64,000 nucleotides of DNA, from assembly GCF_000003815.2 (NCBI RefSeq), contig NC_049990.1:21407026-21471025 (forward strand). Reading direction: 5' to 3'. The translations under genes were made by a program, and so were the position numbers. Under the pieces are notes generated by a model, which was not told the DNA's origin, made no database searches, and saw only the letters and a program-made list of their open reading frames with translations. Source of the DNA: Branchiostoma floridae. Taxonomy: Eukaryota > Chordata > Leptocardii > Amphioxiformes > Branchiostomatidae. This document shows positions 12,440 through 22,999 of the stretch, one piece after another (positions within the stretch are counted from its first letter, which is position 1; every line of letters starts with the position of its first letter).

Positions 12440-14900
12440 TTTATTAGCCCTATAGCTATGGAAAATTAAAGAAAAAAGTTACAAGTACATACAAACTTGG
12501 CCGAACAACCACTCAATGGACTGAAGGTAAAACGTCAGTGAGGTGGTGGTGCTCCGGTCAAGATCTTAACTATTTAGGATTGGACATGACTGTTTAATGT
12601 GGCTTTTGTCTGGAAGTGGTTGGTTGCGCCTGGTTTGACTGCATGATTCTTACTTTTACTAATCTAACATAACTTATTGAGTATAGATAATCGCCACTAG
12701 TGATATTTTTCAAGGAATCGCAAAAAAATCGTAACATATGCATTACCTGACTTCGGTTGGTGAGTTAAAAGGGGGTGGAAGGAGAGGGATGGGTACCGCT
12801 TTCTAATACTATACCGGAGACATTGTGGATAGCAACCAACTAGCCCTACACTTTAATATGGTCTCAACAGGCTATGGAACTACCTTAATCATCTGTCCTC
12901 TATATGCAACACTGTTGAAATAAGTTACTAGAGTACTGTGTCACAATGTCATTATCTGTCAAACAGAAAATGAATTGGCAGCCATAAATTATTTTTACAT
13001 TGACGGAGTCAAGTCTCAAAGGAAAGAAAAACAAGGCTATGGAACTATCATTAAACCCAATAGTCCATTGCTGTGGGTCTAGACTTTTGGCTTTGATTGC
13101 TGGACGCTCTGCTGAATGATTCAAAAGACAATTCCAGAAGATAAAAGGGTGTTCCCAGCCTATTCCCGCAAGGTATAAAAAGGTGAAGGAAGCATACAAA
13201 CTGTATATCGATTTTGTAAAACTGCGAAGGCAACAGATTTACGCCTGAAATATGCCGCACTGGGAATGGCCTAGACTATCTGCTTGAGGTCTTACTTGAT
13301 ATCAATAATACACTACTGTCAGTGCTTTAGGCATCTTTTAAATTTTAATGGCAGTAACAAGCATGTTGTCAATCTCAAGCGATCACTTCTTCACGTTATT
13401 TTCGGGAGTTATTTCCTTTTAAAGGCAATCTAAGCAATATTAGCCCGAGTCAGGATTGTAGAACTTCAATTATTAAAGTCAATTTTTGGGGCACTGTTCT
13501 ACGTAATAAGATGAAGCAACTCTATTCTATTCCATACCAACATTTAATGAGCAATTTGATGCCACAGTAGCACGAGGACGCCACGAAGTCTATTTTTTGT
13601 GAGGTACAATATTTAGGGAATATTAGCTCGGCTTGTTTTTGAAATAAAAATGTAAATGTGGTATTATAGTGCAGAAGTATCAATTTCATACAGATTGCCT
13701 CAACCAAAATATTTCCACTTTTAACGCCCTAATATTGCTTAGGTTGTCTTTAACTTCTGCAGACAACCTTCAGGCATTAGGCCTACGTGAGCGGTTTCCC
13801 TGATAAGCTTGGTGGATGGTGACTCTTGCCATTGGTCTGAAGCTCTCTTTGTTGTAACGCGCAAAACTTTGAAGATGATTAGTTGTTAGACTTCTTTATC
13901 GGACTGCCAAATGCATTTCCTGCTATGTTTCTTCCACTTCCCTTTGCAATGTCGTCGCAGAAAGCTGCTTATTATTGACCTTACATGGCTTCTATCGCGC
14001 AGCAAAGCTGAATCCATAGCCTTGATAATGTTCGTGACATGCCTCCCAGAGAAAACTTTTTATCACTTATACCTTAAGTTCCCAATGGCAACTTGTAACG
14101 TGAGTATGTGTTTTACAGCAAGACAATGTATTAATCTTCCCACTGCCTTTTCAGTGATTTCTGTTGCAAAGCACTTCAACATTATGTTATAATAATATTG
14201 GAGAGGTCGAAAATCATAAAAAGACCTGGTTTCTTTAACACAATGGCCCAAGTTTAACAACAAGATGGTTTTACAACACATACGTAAAGACTCACCTGGA
14301 CACTTAATTCACTAGAAAAAGTCAGAGTCTTGGATACAGAATCAGACTTTTTGGCAGAGAAATAAAAGAAGCCATCTACACCAGGGTTTTACAACTGTCC
14401 ATCAACAGAGACGGGGGGTGCCCTAGACTTTCTGCAACTTTTGTTGCACTGCCCACTACTGAGTCATGTTTCTATCCACATAACGTGAAGTCAAAGAAGC
14501 AGTGGATTGCTCATTACTTGACAAAGACTGTGGTTGAACATTCGAAAACTTGAGTAAGTCCATTTTTACAGTTCAATCTTGGTACAGAATGACTTCTACC
14601 AACAGGAACTTTCTCCTTATTACCATGTAATCTCAGACGAATCATCTCGCTGATCTTTGCTGTAGTTAACTTGCACCCTGAGGGAGGGAAGTATAAGGTG
14701 GGCTAAGCCCTTCGCAATTTGGCGGATCTGTTACAAGCTGTATCTACGCTTCCGATCTCTCTACCTCACACGGCCGGCCTGTGTGCAAAGCAACCACATC
14801 CTGTGGCTTCATTATAACAGTATATTGCACTAATCTCGGAGGATCACCTCTCAAAGATCAGCCGCGCTTGACTGTAGGATCTAGACGCTTCTCTAGCCAG
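12440..14900. other. Intergenic, no gene seen
   Basis: Only short ORFs. A SINE 3'-body fragment lies at about 12750-12880 (GGGGGTGGAAGGAGAGGGATG and GGCTATGGAACT). Confidence 0.5.
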
Positions 14901-14909
14901 AATGAGACA

Positions 14910-16500
14910 AACTTCTTTGACCTGGGTCATGTTTGAAACTTGAGGGAATATTAGATAGCCTGAAAGGTCGTCATGGTCAGTCTGTCAATTTTGAAAGCTG
15001 TTATGGAGGATTTGTAGTTACCCATGTTCTTTTAACTTTAGTTCTAGACCTTGGGTTTTGCTGCCAGCGGCTACAAATAAGTAGTCATGTACAGCAGCAA
15101 CAAGTACATTCGTAGTTCTTTTTTTTTCACAGGTCATCCAATAAGAAGTCAATAAAAGTCATATCATGATACAAATCTCATGTTTGATCTTGAAGGTCGC
15201 GAAAATATTAGACTGACTAAAGGGCCATCATAGATAGTCTCCCAATATTAAAAGCTGTTACGGATGATTTGTTGGAATGTTCTTAATTTGAGTTCTAGAC
15301 TTTTGCTTAGATAAACCATTTGAGTGGATGTTTCAAGGGTTTTGCTAAGGGTAACTACAAAGACATAGTTCCTGGCAGCTGCAACAAGTACTTCATAGCT
15401 CTCATTTTTCACAAGCCATCCAATAAGAAGTCAACAAGAAGTGATATCATGATACAAATCGCAATGACCTGAAGTCATGTTTCATCTTGAAGATAAACCA
15501 TGTGAGTGGATGTTTCAAGGGTTTTGCTAAGGATGACTACAAAGACGTAGTTCTTGGCTGCTGCAACAAGTACTTTTATAGTTCTCATTTTTCACAGGCC
15601 ATCCAATAAAAAGTCAACAAGAAGTCATATCTCAATGACCTGAAGTTATGTTTGATCTTGAAGATTGCGGCAATATTACACTGACAAAAGGGCCATCATA
15701 GATAGTCTCACATTTTAAAAAGCTAGCACTGTAAGGATGATTTGAAGCCAACCATGTTCTTAACTTTAGTTCTAGACTTTTCTTAGATGCACCATGTGAG
15801 TGGATTTGTCAAGGGTTTTGCTGCCAGTTGCTACAAAGAAGTAGTCATGTACAGCACGTACATTCATTTTTTACAGGCGCCATACAGGGCGTTTGAACGG
15901 GTCTTATCGTGATGCGCCTGCGCNNNNNNNNNNNNNNNNNNNNNNNNNNNNNNNNNNNNNNNNNNNNNNNNNNNNNNNNNNNNNNNNNNNNNNNNNNNNN
16001 NNNNNNNNNNNNNNNNNNNNNNNTTTTAAAAGCGGTACGGATGATTTGCAGCCAGCCCTGCTTAACTTTAGTTCTAAACGTTTGGCTAGATAGACCAAGT
16101 GAGTGGATTTGTTGCCAGTGGCTACAAAGGCGTAGTTATTGACAGCTGCAACACGTACATACACCGTTGTCAGCATTCTTATTTTTCATGTCACAGCCCA
16201 ACCAATCTGCAACCTTTAGGACCTAGGGCCGTGTTTGAAGATTGCAGGAATATCACATAGTCATAGACTAAAGGTTCAACATTCTCGCTTTTTATGCCAC
16301 AGGTCAATAACGATTTCAAACGTCCATTATATGCCACAAACGTCTTCGATCTGGGCCAGGGTCATGTTGGTTGGACATCGCAGATATTACAAATTGGCTA
16401 GAAAGGTCATAATGGTCATTCTGGCAGCTTGGAAGACTGTACGGATGATTTTCACGAAGCCATTCATTGTTTTGACCTTTTGTTCTGGATTCATTGAATC
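14910..16500. repeat. Degenerate tandem array, units about 200-300 bp
   Basis: Blocks recur in order: CATGTTTGA..CTTGA, AAAGGGCCATCATAGATAGT, AAAGCTGTTAYGGATGATTTG, CTTTAGTTCTAGAC, GAGTGGAT..CAAGGGTTTTGCT, CACAGGCCATCCAATAAGAA. At least five units of uneven length, with a gap inside. No coding potential seen. Confidence 0.75.
15924..16023. other. Assembly gap (100 N)
   Basis: Run of N inside the degenerate tandem array. Confidence 0.99.
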
Positions 16501-16554
16501 AGACATGCGGGTAGACTTGTAAGGGCTGGCACTGGAAGCAACGAGAAACCAGCG

Positions 16555-16850
16555 CCTTTGTCAGCATTTTCACTGTCTTTGTCAGCATTTTCACTGTCTT
16601 TGTCAGCATTTTCACTGTGTTTGTCAGCATTTTCACTGTGTTTGTCAGCATTTTCATTGTCTTTGTCAGCATTTTCACTGTCTTTGTCAGCATTTTCACT
16701 GTATTTGTCAGCATTTTCACTGTGTTTGTCAGCATTTTCACTGTATTTGTCAGCATTTTCACTGTATTTGTCAGCATTGTCACTGTATTTGTCACCATTT
16801 TCACTGTATTTGTCACCATTTTCACTGTGTTTGTCACCATTTTCATTTTC
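16555..16850. repeat. 21-bp minisatellite, about 14 units
   Basis: TTTGTCAGCATTTTCACTGTV repeats in perfect 21-bp register; the later units change CAGC to CACC. Because 21 is divisible by 3, several frames stay open (7-residue repeats such as SAFSLSL or MLTNTVK). I treat these as by-products. Confidence 0.95.
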
Positions 16851-17635
16851 AAAGTCTACACGAAAAACATTGCTTAGTCATACAAGATATCCATACAGCC
16901 CCTATGAAGGGCATTGGCGGTACATTGTTAGGGAGATCCAGAGAATTGTCACCGCTGTGAAGTCCGCAGGAGATGCTCTGTACAGTACTAGTATTGGGTA
17001 AACCAAGGAGACTTATATAACCTCCTTGGGTAGATCTAACAGAGAAGTGCCACGGGGCCAGCCTGTGAAGTCGTGCGGATATGCTTTCATTCATTCGGCG
17101 CCAGCGCGAAGAAATAGAAACATCACAATAAATCATAATCAATTCCACACGCATGTTTTTAAATTTCTTGTATCTCCAGATAAATACAATTCTAACAAAA
17201 TTGAGATTAAGACCTTACCTGATTACGCTTCTTTCACCAGCAACAAGTGACGCAAAATGTTGTTAGATGAAAAATGCGCGATTGGGCTTTGCAGTCGACG
17301 TCGTCTTTTCTGTGGGTAACAGAGCGTATCCTGACAAAAAAACGTCGAATTGAAGTCGACAAAAATGAGAAAAAAATTACAATTCGTAGACACAAGCTAT
17401 CTTCAGATGATAGAAAAGTTGATTTCCAAAATCAGGAAAACGGAACTTAAGACTTATCGCGGAAGAATCACCGAGTCGGGAAGAAAGAAAGTGGACGGCC
17501 ACACTCGCCACGCGGAGGTACAGACGGGAAGATTTACCGTTCCCGTGTGGCTAAGGACAGCGCATGCGCAAAGACCAAAAATTGCCAGCCTTTCCGCTAC
17601 TTTCAACTTTACGACGGCGGTCTTTTCAAAGGCAG

Positions 17636-17990
17636 AGAAAACACTGATCAGTTTATTGTTAGAGAATCAAGCACATTTTCACGTGAAAGGAAACACTCAT
17701 CAATTTATTGTTAGAAAATCACGCACATTTTCACGGCAAACAAAAACACTGATCAGTTTATTGTTAGAGAATCAAGCACATTTTCACGTGAAAGGAAACA
17801 CTCATAAATTTATTGTTAGAAAATCACGCACATTTTCACGGCAAACAAAAACACTGATCAGTTTATTGTTAGAGAATCAAGCACATTTTCACGTGAAAGG
17901 AAACACTCATCAATTTATTGTTAGAAAATCACGCACATTTTTACGGCAAACAAAAACACTGATCAGTTTATTGTTAAAAAATCACGCAGA
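17636..17990. repeat. 105-bp minisatellite, 3.4 units, each of two related halves
   Basis: ACACTGATCAGTTTATTGTT starts at 17641, 17746, 17851 and 17956 (exact 105-bp spacing). Each unit has two similar halves of about 52 bp (AGAATCAAGCACATTTTCACG and AAAATCACGCACATTTTCACG). Open in one frame as a 35-residue repeat. Confidence 0.93.
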
Positions 17991-18002
17991 CACGCAACTT
18001 CA

Positions 18003-18260
18003 AACTCATTACCTCCTTGAATAAATGGAGGTATAGTTTTTGGTGTCTCTTTTTTCTTGTGTATAAGGATACTTGTGTCATCATAACTTTAGAACCTTTG
18101 GATGGATTGCAATGACATTTGGTATTTGGGTATGTGTTGGAAAGACAGAGGTCAGGGTCAACTTTGGGCCCCCTTGTGTGTTACCTTGGTACTGCAGCAG
18201 ACTTTTCTTGTGACCTGGACATGCTATGGTCTTGATGTTTTTGGTGGCAGATAGCGTGTT
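18003..18260 (+). repeat. Hairpin-start repeat family, copy 1
   Basis: Begins with a short stem-loop (ACCTCCTTGAATAAATGGAGGT), then T-rich DNA, and later GGTCAACTTTGGGCC and GGTACTGCAG. The copy at 21055-21420 has the same order. Confidence 0.45.
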
Positions 18261-18600
18261 TTGTAATATTTTCAGTTTGTGGAATTCAAAAGCTCATCGC
18301 GCTACTCCAGTGGGTGAAAATATACAGTAAATAAAATTGCAAAATTTTAGCATGACACCATAATCTGTTAGTGTGGCAAAAATCCCAAATTGTGGTACAT
18401 TTTGTATTTTGTTCTATAGGTCTTTGGCAGTGTATCTAGGATCCACCCGTCTCCAATATAAATGCGAAGTCAGCAACAATATAGAAATTGGCCGTACCAA
18501 GATGTTCACTCTGAATGCAAAACTCAACACTGTCTCCATCGCAAGGGAAGCCATCTAGGTGATACGTGACATTGCAGTGTTAGACCCAGTACCTATTGTA

Positions 18601-18774
18601 CAGTAGAAGCCAGTTAATTGCACACCGGATAATCGCACACTTCTGTTAATTGCACGAAATCTCCAAATCCCATGGTGGTGCGGTCCAGCTGTATAACTTC
18701 GCTTTGTTGCACCATTCGGATAATTGCACGAAATATACTGGCAAATGGGGTGTGCAATTAAGCGGCTTCCACTG
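18601..18774. mobile_element. pogo/Tigger-like MITE, 174 bp, TA duplication
   Basis: Ends CAGTAGAAGCCAGTTAATTG and CAATTAAGCGGCTTCCACTG, flanked by TA on both sides. The CAGTRGAAGCC start and TA target are typical of pogo-type elements. Confidence 0.78.
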
Positions 18775-19289
18775 TATTGTATTTCACACTGGGTAACTGT
18801 TTCCTGGACTGTTTGTGCCTCGGAATATCTTATAAGAGTAGGGTCGATGTTGTCGAATTTGGGTGAGTCTGGACAGATCGCAGAGTCAGTCTTCAGAGTG
18901 CAGAGTGCCCTAATTTACCGCTCCCGTGTGTGCGAGAACGGCATGCTTGTGTCCTGTGCGTGTTTCTTTAAGTTAGTCCCTTATGCAGCTTGTAAACGAG
19001 CCGTCACACCACCGCCCACCTTAGGCTTAATAGGTTCAAGTTGTAATATCCCTGTCACATTATCCACGATCTTCGGGCGTATCGATGGAAGATCGGCCAT
19101 ATTTAAGATCGACAGAGGGTTGAACGTATGTTTCACATGAAAACCGTCCCTGTCACATATAAACCAAGCCTTGTAAAATTGTTGTGCAATAAAGTAATTA
19201 TTATAAGCGAGGCTCGGGCGATTGCCGCAGAATTGTCGTCCGATCGATTTTCGCCAAATGTGTCAGGGGTAGAAAAGGAGGTCCTGCCG

Positions 19290-19560
19290 AACAGTTCACG
19301 GGCAGTTTTTGTAGCACCTCCAGGCGTGCCCCTACGTGGTCCTGTGGGACACCTTGCGGCTCCCGGTTTTTTTTGGGAGGGGGGGGGGCAGGCCGGGTAT
19401 CGGATTGAATTTAAGTCGAACTTAAAAGGAATCCGGGACCCGGTAACAAATAGACACCGTGACCTAACCGTGGGGAACACCGAGGGGTATCCGTAAGTCC
19501 ACTGGGACAAATTTGTGACTTCCGGGGCTACATGCCTGACGGGCACCGGTGCAATTGGGA
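19290..19560 (+). repeat. Dispersed GC-rich repeat, copy 2
   Basis: CCCCTACGTGGTCCTGTGGG and neighbouring blocks match the inverted copy at 5.8-6.0 kb. It contains a poly-T/poly-G stretch. Confidence 0.45.
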
Positions 19561-19601
19561 CTAAGTGAGAGATGAAGGATGCCTACGTGAACAAGTTGTC
19601 G

Positions 19602-19701
19602 NNNNNNNNNNNNNNNNNNNNNNNNNNNNNNNNNNNNNNNNNNNNNNNNNNNNNNNNNNNNNNNNNNNNNNNNNNNNNNNNNNNNNNNNNNNNNNNNNNN
19701 N
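19602..19701. other. Assembly gap (100 N)
   Basis: Run of N in intergenic repeat-rich DNA. Confidence 0.99.
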
Positions 19702-20362
19702 CAGTCGGGTCAAGTAAGGGCTGCTAGAGTTAAAGTACCGATCGGTCTGGCCTTAGGACAGCTCAGTTTATGACTGTTCCTAGTTACTCAGCTCAGTGAT
19801 CTGAGCTCTTTGTGGTGGGAGCCGAAAACAAAAGGTCGGATGTGCTGGTTACTAATAATTACAGCCAGGGGAATGGATCTTGGGAACGGTCAAATACAAG
19901 TTTGATACGGGATAGAACTAGAGCCACGGATTCTTGATTAGTAAGTTGTTAGTGCTCTACCTCTAGATGGTTCAAGGGCACTTGAAGGACACCCGTACTG
20001 TGCTTTCATTTACCGCCATCAGAGGAAAGGATTCGTGGGGTGTCTAAAATTCAGATTTTCTTCCTGTTTTATCCCACACGACTACTGCTTCTTTAGTACT
20101 TTGAAACTTGAAAATTTATTTCCAATCAACTTTGCAGCCCCCGTAGGGGCTGAATTGCATTGATTTCACAACATAAGATAGTACTATAATTAATAAACAT
20201 CATTACATGCACCTTGACAACATTTTAAGATAAAATCGGCATAGAGCAATCAATATAAAATCTTGAAATCTATTTACATCAACATTTAGATAGACACACA
20301 GGCAGCTTTGGGGGCCAAAGCTCGCGGTATAAAAGACATCTTGTGTCGGTTTGATTTACTAA

Positions 20363-20617
20363 GTGGTGTTTTCAGCTCTACACTGCGTCGCAGGTTGTAG
20401 CGAGTTTCCACTTTCGTCTGGTACTTTCAAATTGGTAGATGTTGGAAGTTCTTCTGCTACTACTAAGGAGTGCAAGGAGACTTGTAGGGCGTACTGTGCT
20501 TTCATCTACAGCGATTACAGGGAAGGGATTCACTCCCTTTCCGAGTGGCCCTTTCTTATTTCTTGGACTTTTGATCTGATCAACTTTCGAGTATGTTCTG
20601 AATGCGGAGACGATTAA
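20363..20617 (+). CDS. Short Cys-rich reading, weakly PAN-like (doubtful)
   Basis: 84 codons with KECKETCRAYCAFIYSDY, loosely like a PAN/apple module. A TATAAAAG lies about 35 bp upstream (near 20328). No splice or signal peptide support. It could be a lone exon or chance. Low confidence. Confidence 0.2.
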   Translation: MVFSALHCVAGCSEFPLSSGTFKLVDVGSSSATTKECKETCRAYCAFIYSDYREGIHSLSEWPFLISWTFDLINFRVCSECGDD

Positions 20618-20734
20618 TTATTTCGACAATCCTTATAATGTTAAACAAACCCTTTACGCGTGGGCACTGGGACGTAGATACGGCCAAACTAATCTTTAAA
20701 ACATCTCGTTGTTGTTTATGAATATACAGATCAC

Positions 20735-20825
20735 GTATTGATGATACTCGACCATTTGCGTGAATCCAGTTCTTTCAGAAAGCGTCGCAGAAGAGTTTGA
20801 TTGTTCTGTTACGTGTACTAACTTA
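20735..20825. repeat. Inverted-repeat arm (left)
   Basis: CGACCATTTGCGTGAATCCA and GCGTCGCAGAAGAGTTT match, inverted, the arm at about 21867-21955. Confidence 0.75.
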
Positions 20826-21106
20826 CAAGAACTCTCAATTGGGTTAAAGTTAATACCCAAGTGTCACTCCAAGCTGAGGTAATATGTGCTCACAGTTGGG
20901 ACCGCCAGATGACGTGACATGAATACCGTTTGAATTCACCAGGCGGAAACAACTAGTACGGTTTGACTGAAAACTAGGGAAGGTAAATACAAAGGTAGTC
21001 CCATAGCCTTTTAAGGCCCTAGCCGAAGAGGGGCATCCGTCAGTGGGTTGTTACCTGCATGAAAATGCAGGTAGGGTTTTCACTTTCATGTGTCTGTGTG
21101 TTTTGG

Positions 21107-21233
21107 TAATCTCCAAGCAGATTCCTCCGGTGGCATGAAACAGTAACATAAGCTGGGGAGGGACTTCAGCCGGCAGAGGGGTAAAATTGGCCACCGAGGT
21201 TTTATGCCACCGGAGGAATCTGCTTTGAGATTA
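21107..21233. mobile_element. MITE, TAATCTCCAAGCAGATYCC termini, 8-bp duplication
   Basis: Inverted ends TAATCTCCAAGCAGATTCC / GGAATCTGCTTTGAGATTA and flanking TGTTTTGG on both sides (21099-21106, 21234-21241). Same family as 46495-46911. Confidence 0.8.
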
Positions 21234-21639
21234 TGTTTTGGTGCGTTTTCGGTGATATATGTCTAGAACGCAGCGTGTGATTGCGTTGTTGTTTGGTACA
21301 TGGGTTGGTGGTGACAGCCTGACGGTCAGGTTTGATTTTGGGCCTCTTTGACTTTGAACGTAGTACTGCAGGTGACTTTTGTGTGCTTTTGTGGCATTTC
21401 TGCGCATTTGTTTTGCCTTGCTGAACAACTGATCAGAGCGGCAGAGGAGAAAACGAAATGGGCAAAGATCACCGCTAATGGATGTCGTGGAGCCCCTACG
21501 ACCACTGTGGTTACGGGCCGTGAGTGAGTAAGTGAGAGTGATTTGTTTTGTTTATCAAGACAAGTCACTCCAAAGGCACAGAGATGGGGGCACTCAAGTT
21601 ACATTACCATCTCAACATTGCGGGCCATGCCATTTTTTT

Positions 21640-21860
21640 TTCTACTGTGTCTAGGGCACGGTACTGAAAGGCGGAGCCCGATCCTCTCCTTCCATCGTCT
21701 TTTACCTCCCCAACCGAAGTTAGGTACCACACCTGGGTACCCGGGTAGGGTGAGTAAAGTAATGTAAAGTGCCTTTCCTATAAGGGCACAATATCAGTAG
21801 CGCGATAGGATTTGAACCAAGGACCTTAGGTGTCTGGACCATACACCATGCAGTTTAATA
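21640..21860 (-). mobile_element. tRNA-SINE, reverse, interrupted
   Basis: GGATTTGAACC (box B, reverse), GTGCCTTTCCTATAAGGGCAC and the body block GGGCACGGTACTGAAAGG. Its 3' end appears split off at 21000-21055 by an insertion of about 590 bp that itself contains the MITE at 21107. Confidence 0.6.
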
Positions 21861-21866
21861 CACGTA

Positions 21867-21955
21867 GCAGTACACGAACAATAAACTCTTCTGCGACGCT
21901 TTCAAAGAACTGGATTCACGCAAATGGTCGAGTGTCATCAATACGAGGGTAGAAA
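21867..21955. repeat. Inverted-repeat arm (right)
   Basis: Inverted partner of 20735-20825. Together they bracket about 1.2 kb of nested repeats. Confidence 0.75.
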
Positions 21956-22029
21956 AGACTTAGACCAAGGTTCCATGGGTACAAAACACCATGCAGTTTA
22001 ATACACCACTCAGCCCCACCCAAAACCAG

Positions 22030-22162
22030 GTTACAATCCGTTGAAATCTAGATACATTAATATATTATATATCATATATCATGTTGTATCGTTTGTTGTG
22101 ACCTGTACTGAACCCAGTGTTTATGTATGTTCAATAAAGGTCTTCATTCATTCATTCATTAA
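22030..22162 (+). mobile_element. LINE 3' tail with (CATT)n end
   Basis: GTTCAATAAAGGTCTTCATT followed by repeated CATT, a form typical of CR1/L2-type non-LTR 3' ends. No coding part seen. Confidence 0.5.
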
Positions 22163-22592
22163 CCAATAAAAGTGTTAGTATAGCTACTAGTATTGGCAGG
22201 ACATTGGAAATGCCTACCGCGTAGCCGACTAAAACAGGCTTTAAGGTAATATACACAAATGAAACAAGTTTCCGCCACGTAATCATACTTCCCAATACCT
22301 CTTTACACACTCCCTCACACCGAGTTATGTCATAACCACTCAACGTAACACTCTATCAGATACTGTTATGAAATATATGCACTGCAAAATGAAGAATGGC
22401 AGCTGGTCAATCTAGGCTTTAACTATATAAGACATACATGTACAGGTATTAAGTCTGGACAAAACATGGCTACGGTTAGATTACATTATCTATCTGACTC
22501 TTGTGTTGTAAGCCTTTCTATTCATTTTGAAGCCCTGTGTATTTTCTAACGTAAGCGTATTGGGGGTAAAGATCGATTTTTCTATGCACTTT

Positions 22593-22999
22593 TCAATTAC
22601 TTATTCCTTTTGAGAGTTTTGCTTCAGTACCTATGTCCTTGAGGCTTATGGAATTCCTGCGAGCCAATTTCTTAGACGACCTTGGAAAATCTTTAAGAGT
22701 CGTGACGAAGGGAAGTTTCTCAAGAATTGTCTCATCCTGTGCCTCATGGTCTTCAAGGATTTCGTCAGGAAGACTTCGCCGGAGAAACCTTCTGACGGCC
22801 CAGGTACCCATGGAACCTTGGTCTAAGTCTTTCCTACCCTCGGCGGAGTGTAAGGAGAGGCGGCGGCCTCCCTTCGCTCGCTGCCGGGGCTTGCCGTGCG
22901 AGTGCTGCGGCCGGATGGACTGGTCAAACGCCGAGCAGGTAGCGGTGGAAGCCACGCTCATCCGCCTGCCCGTGCTGTGGCGCCTCGTGCGGCGGGAGC
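22593..22999 (-). CDS. Uncharacterised gene, last exon
   Basis: Open for 407 bp after a strong polypyrimidine acceptor, joining in phase 1 to the previous exon. Basic and serine-rich, ending KLSKGISN and a stop. GC content is clearly higher than in the flanks. Confidence 0.5.

Larger units (their letters stand above)
18780..20340. other. Intergenic, no gene seen
   Basis: Repeat copy at 19290-19560 and a gap. Around 19930-20050 there is a degraded relative of the Cys-rich reading at 20363-20617. Confidence 0.45.

Noticed and set aside
16499-17001. 7-residue repeat proteins on both strands
   Set aside because: Period-21 minisatellite keeps all frames open; no gene structure around it.
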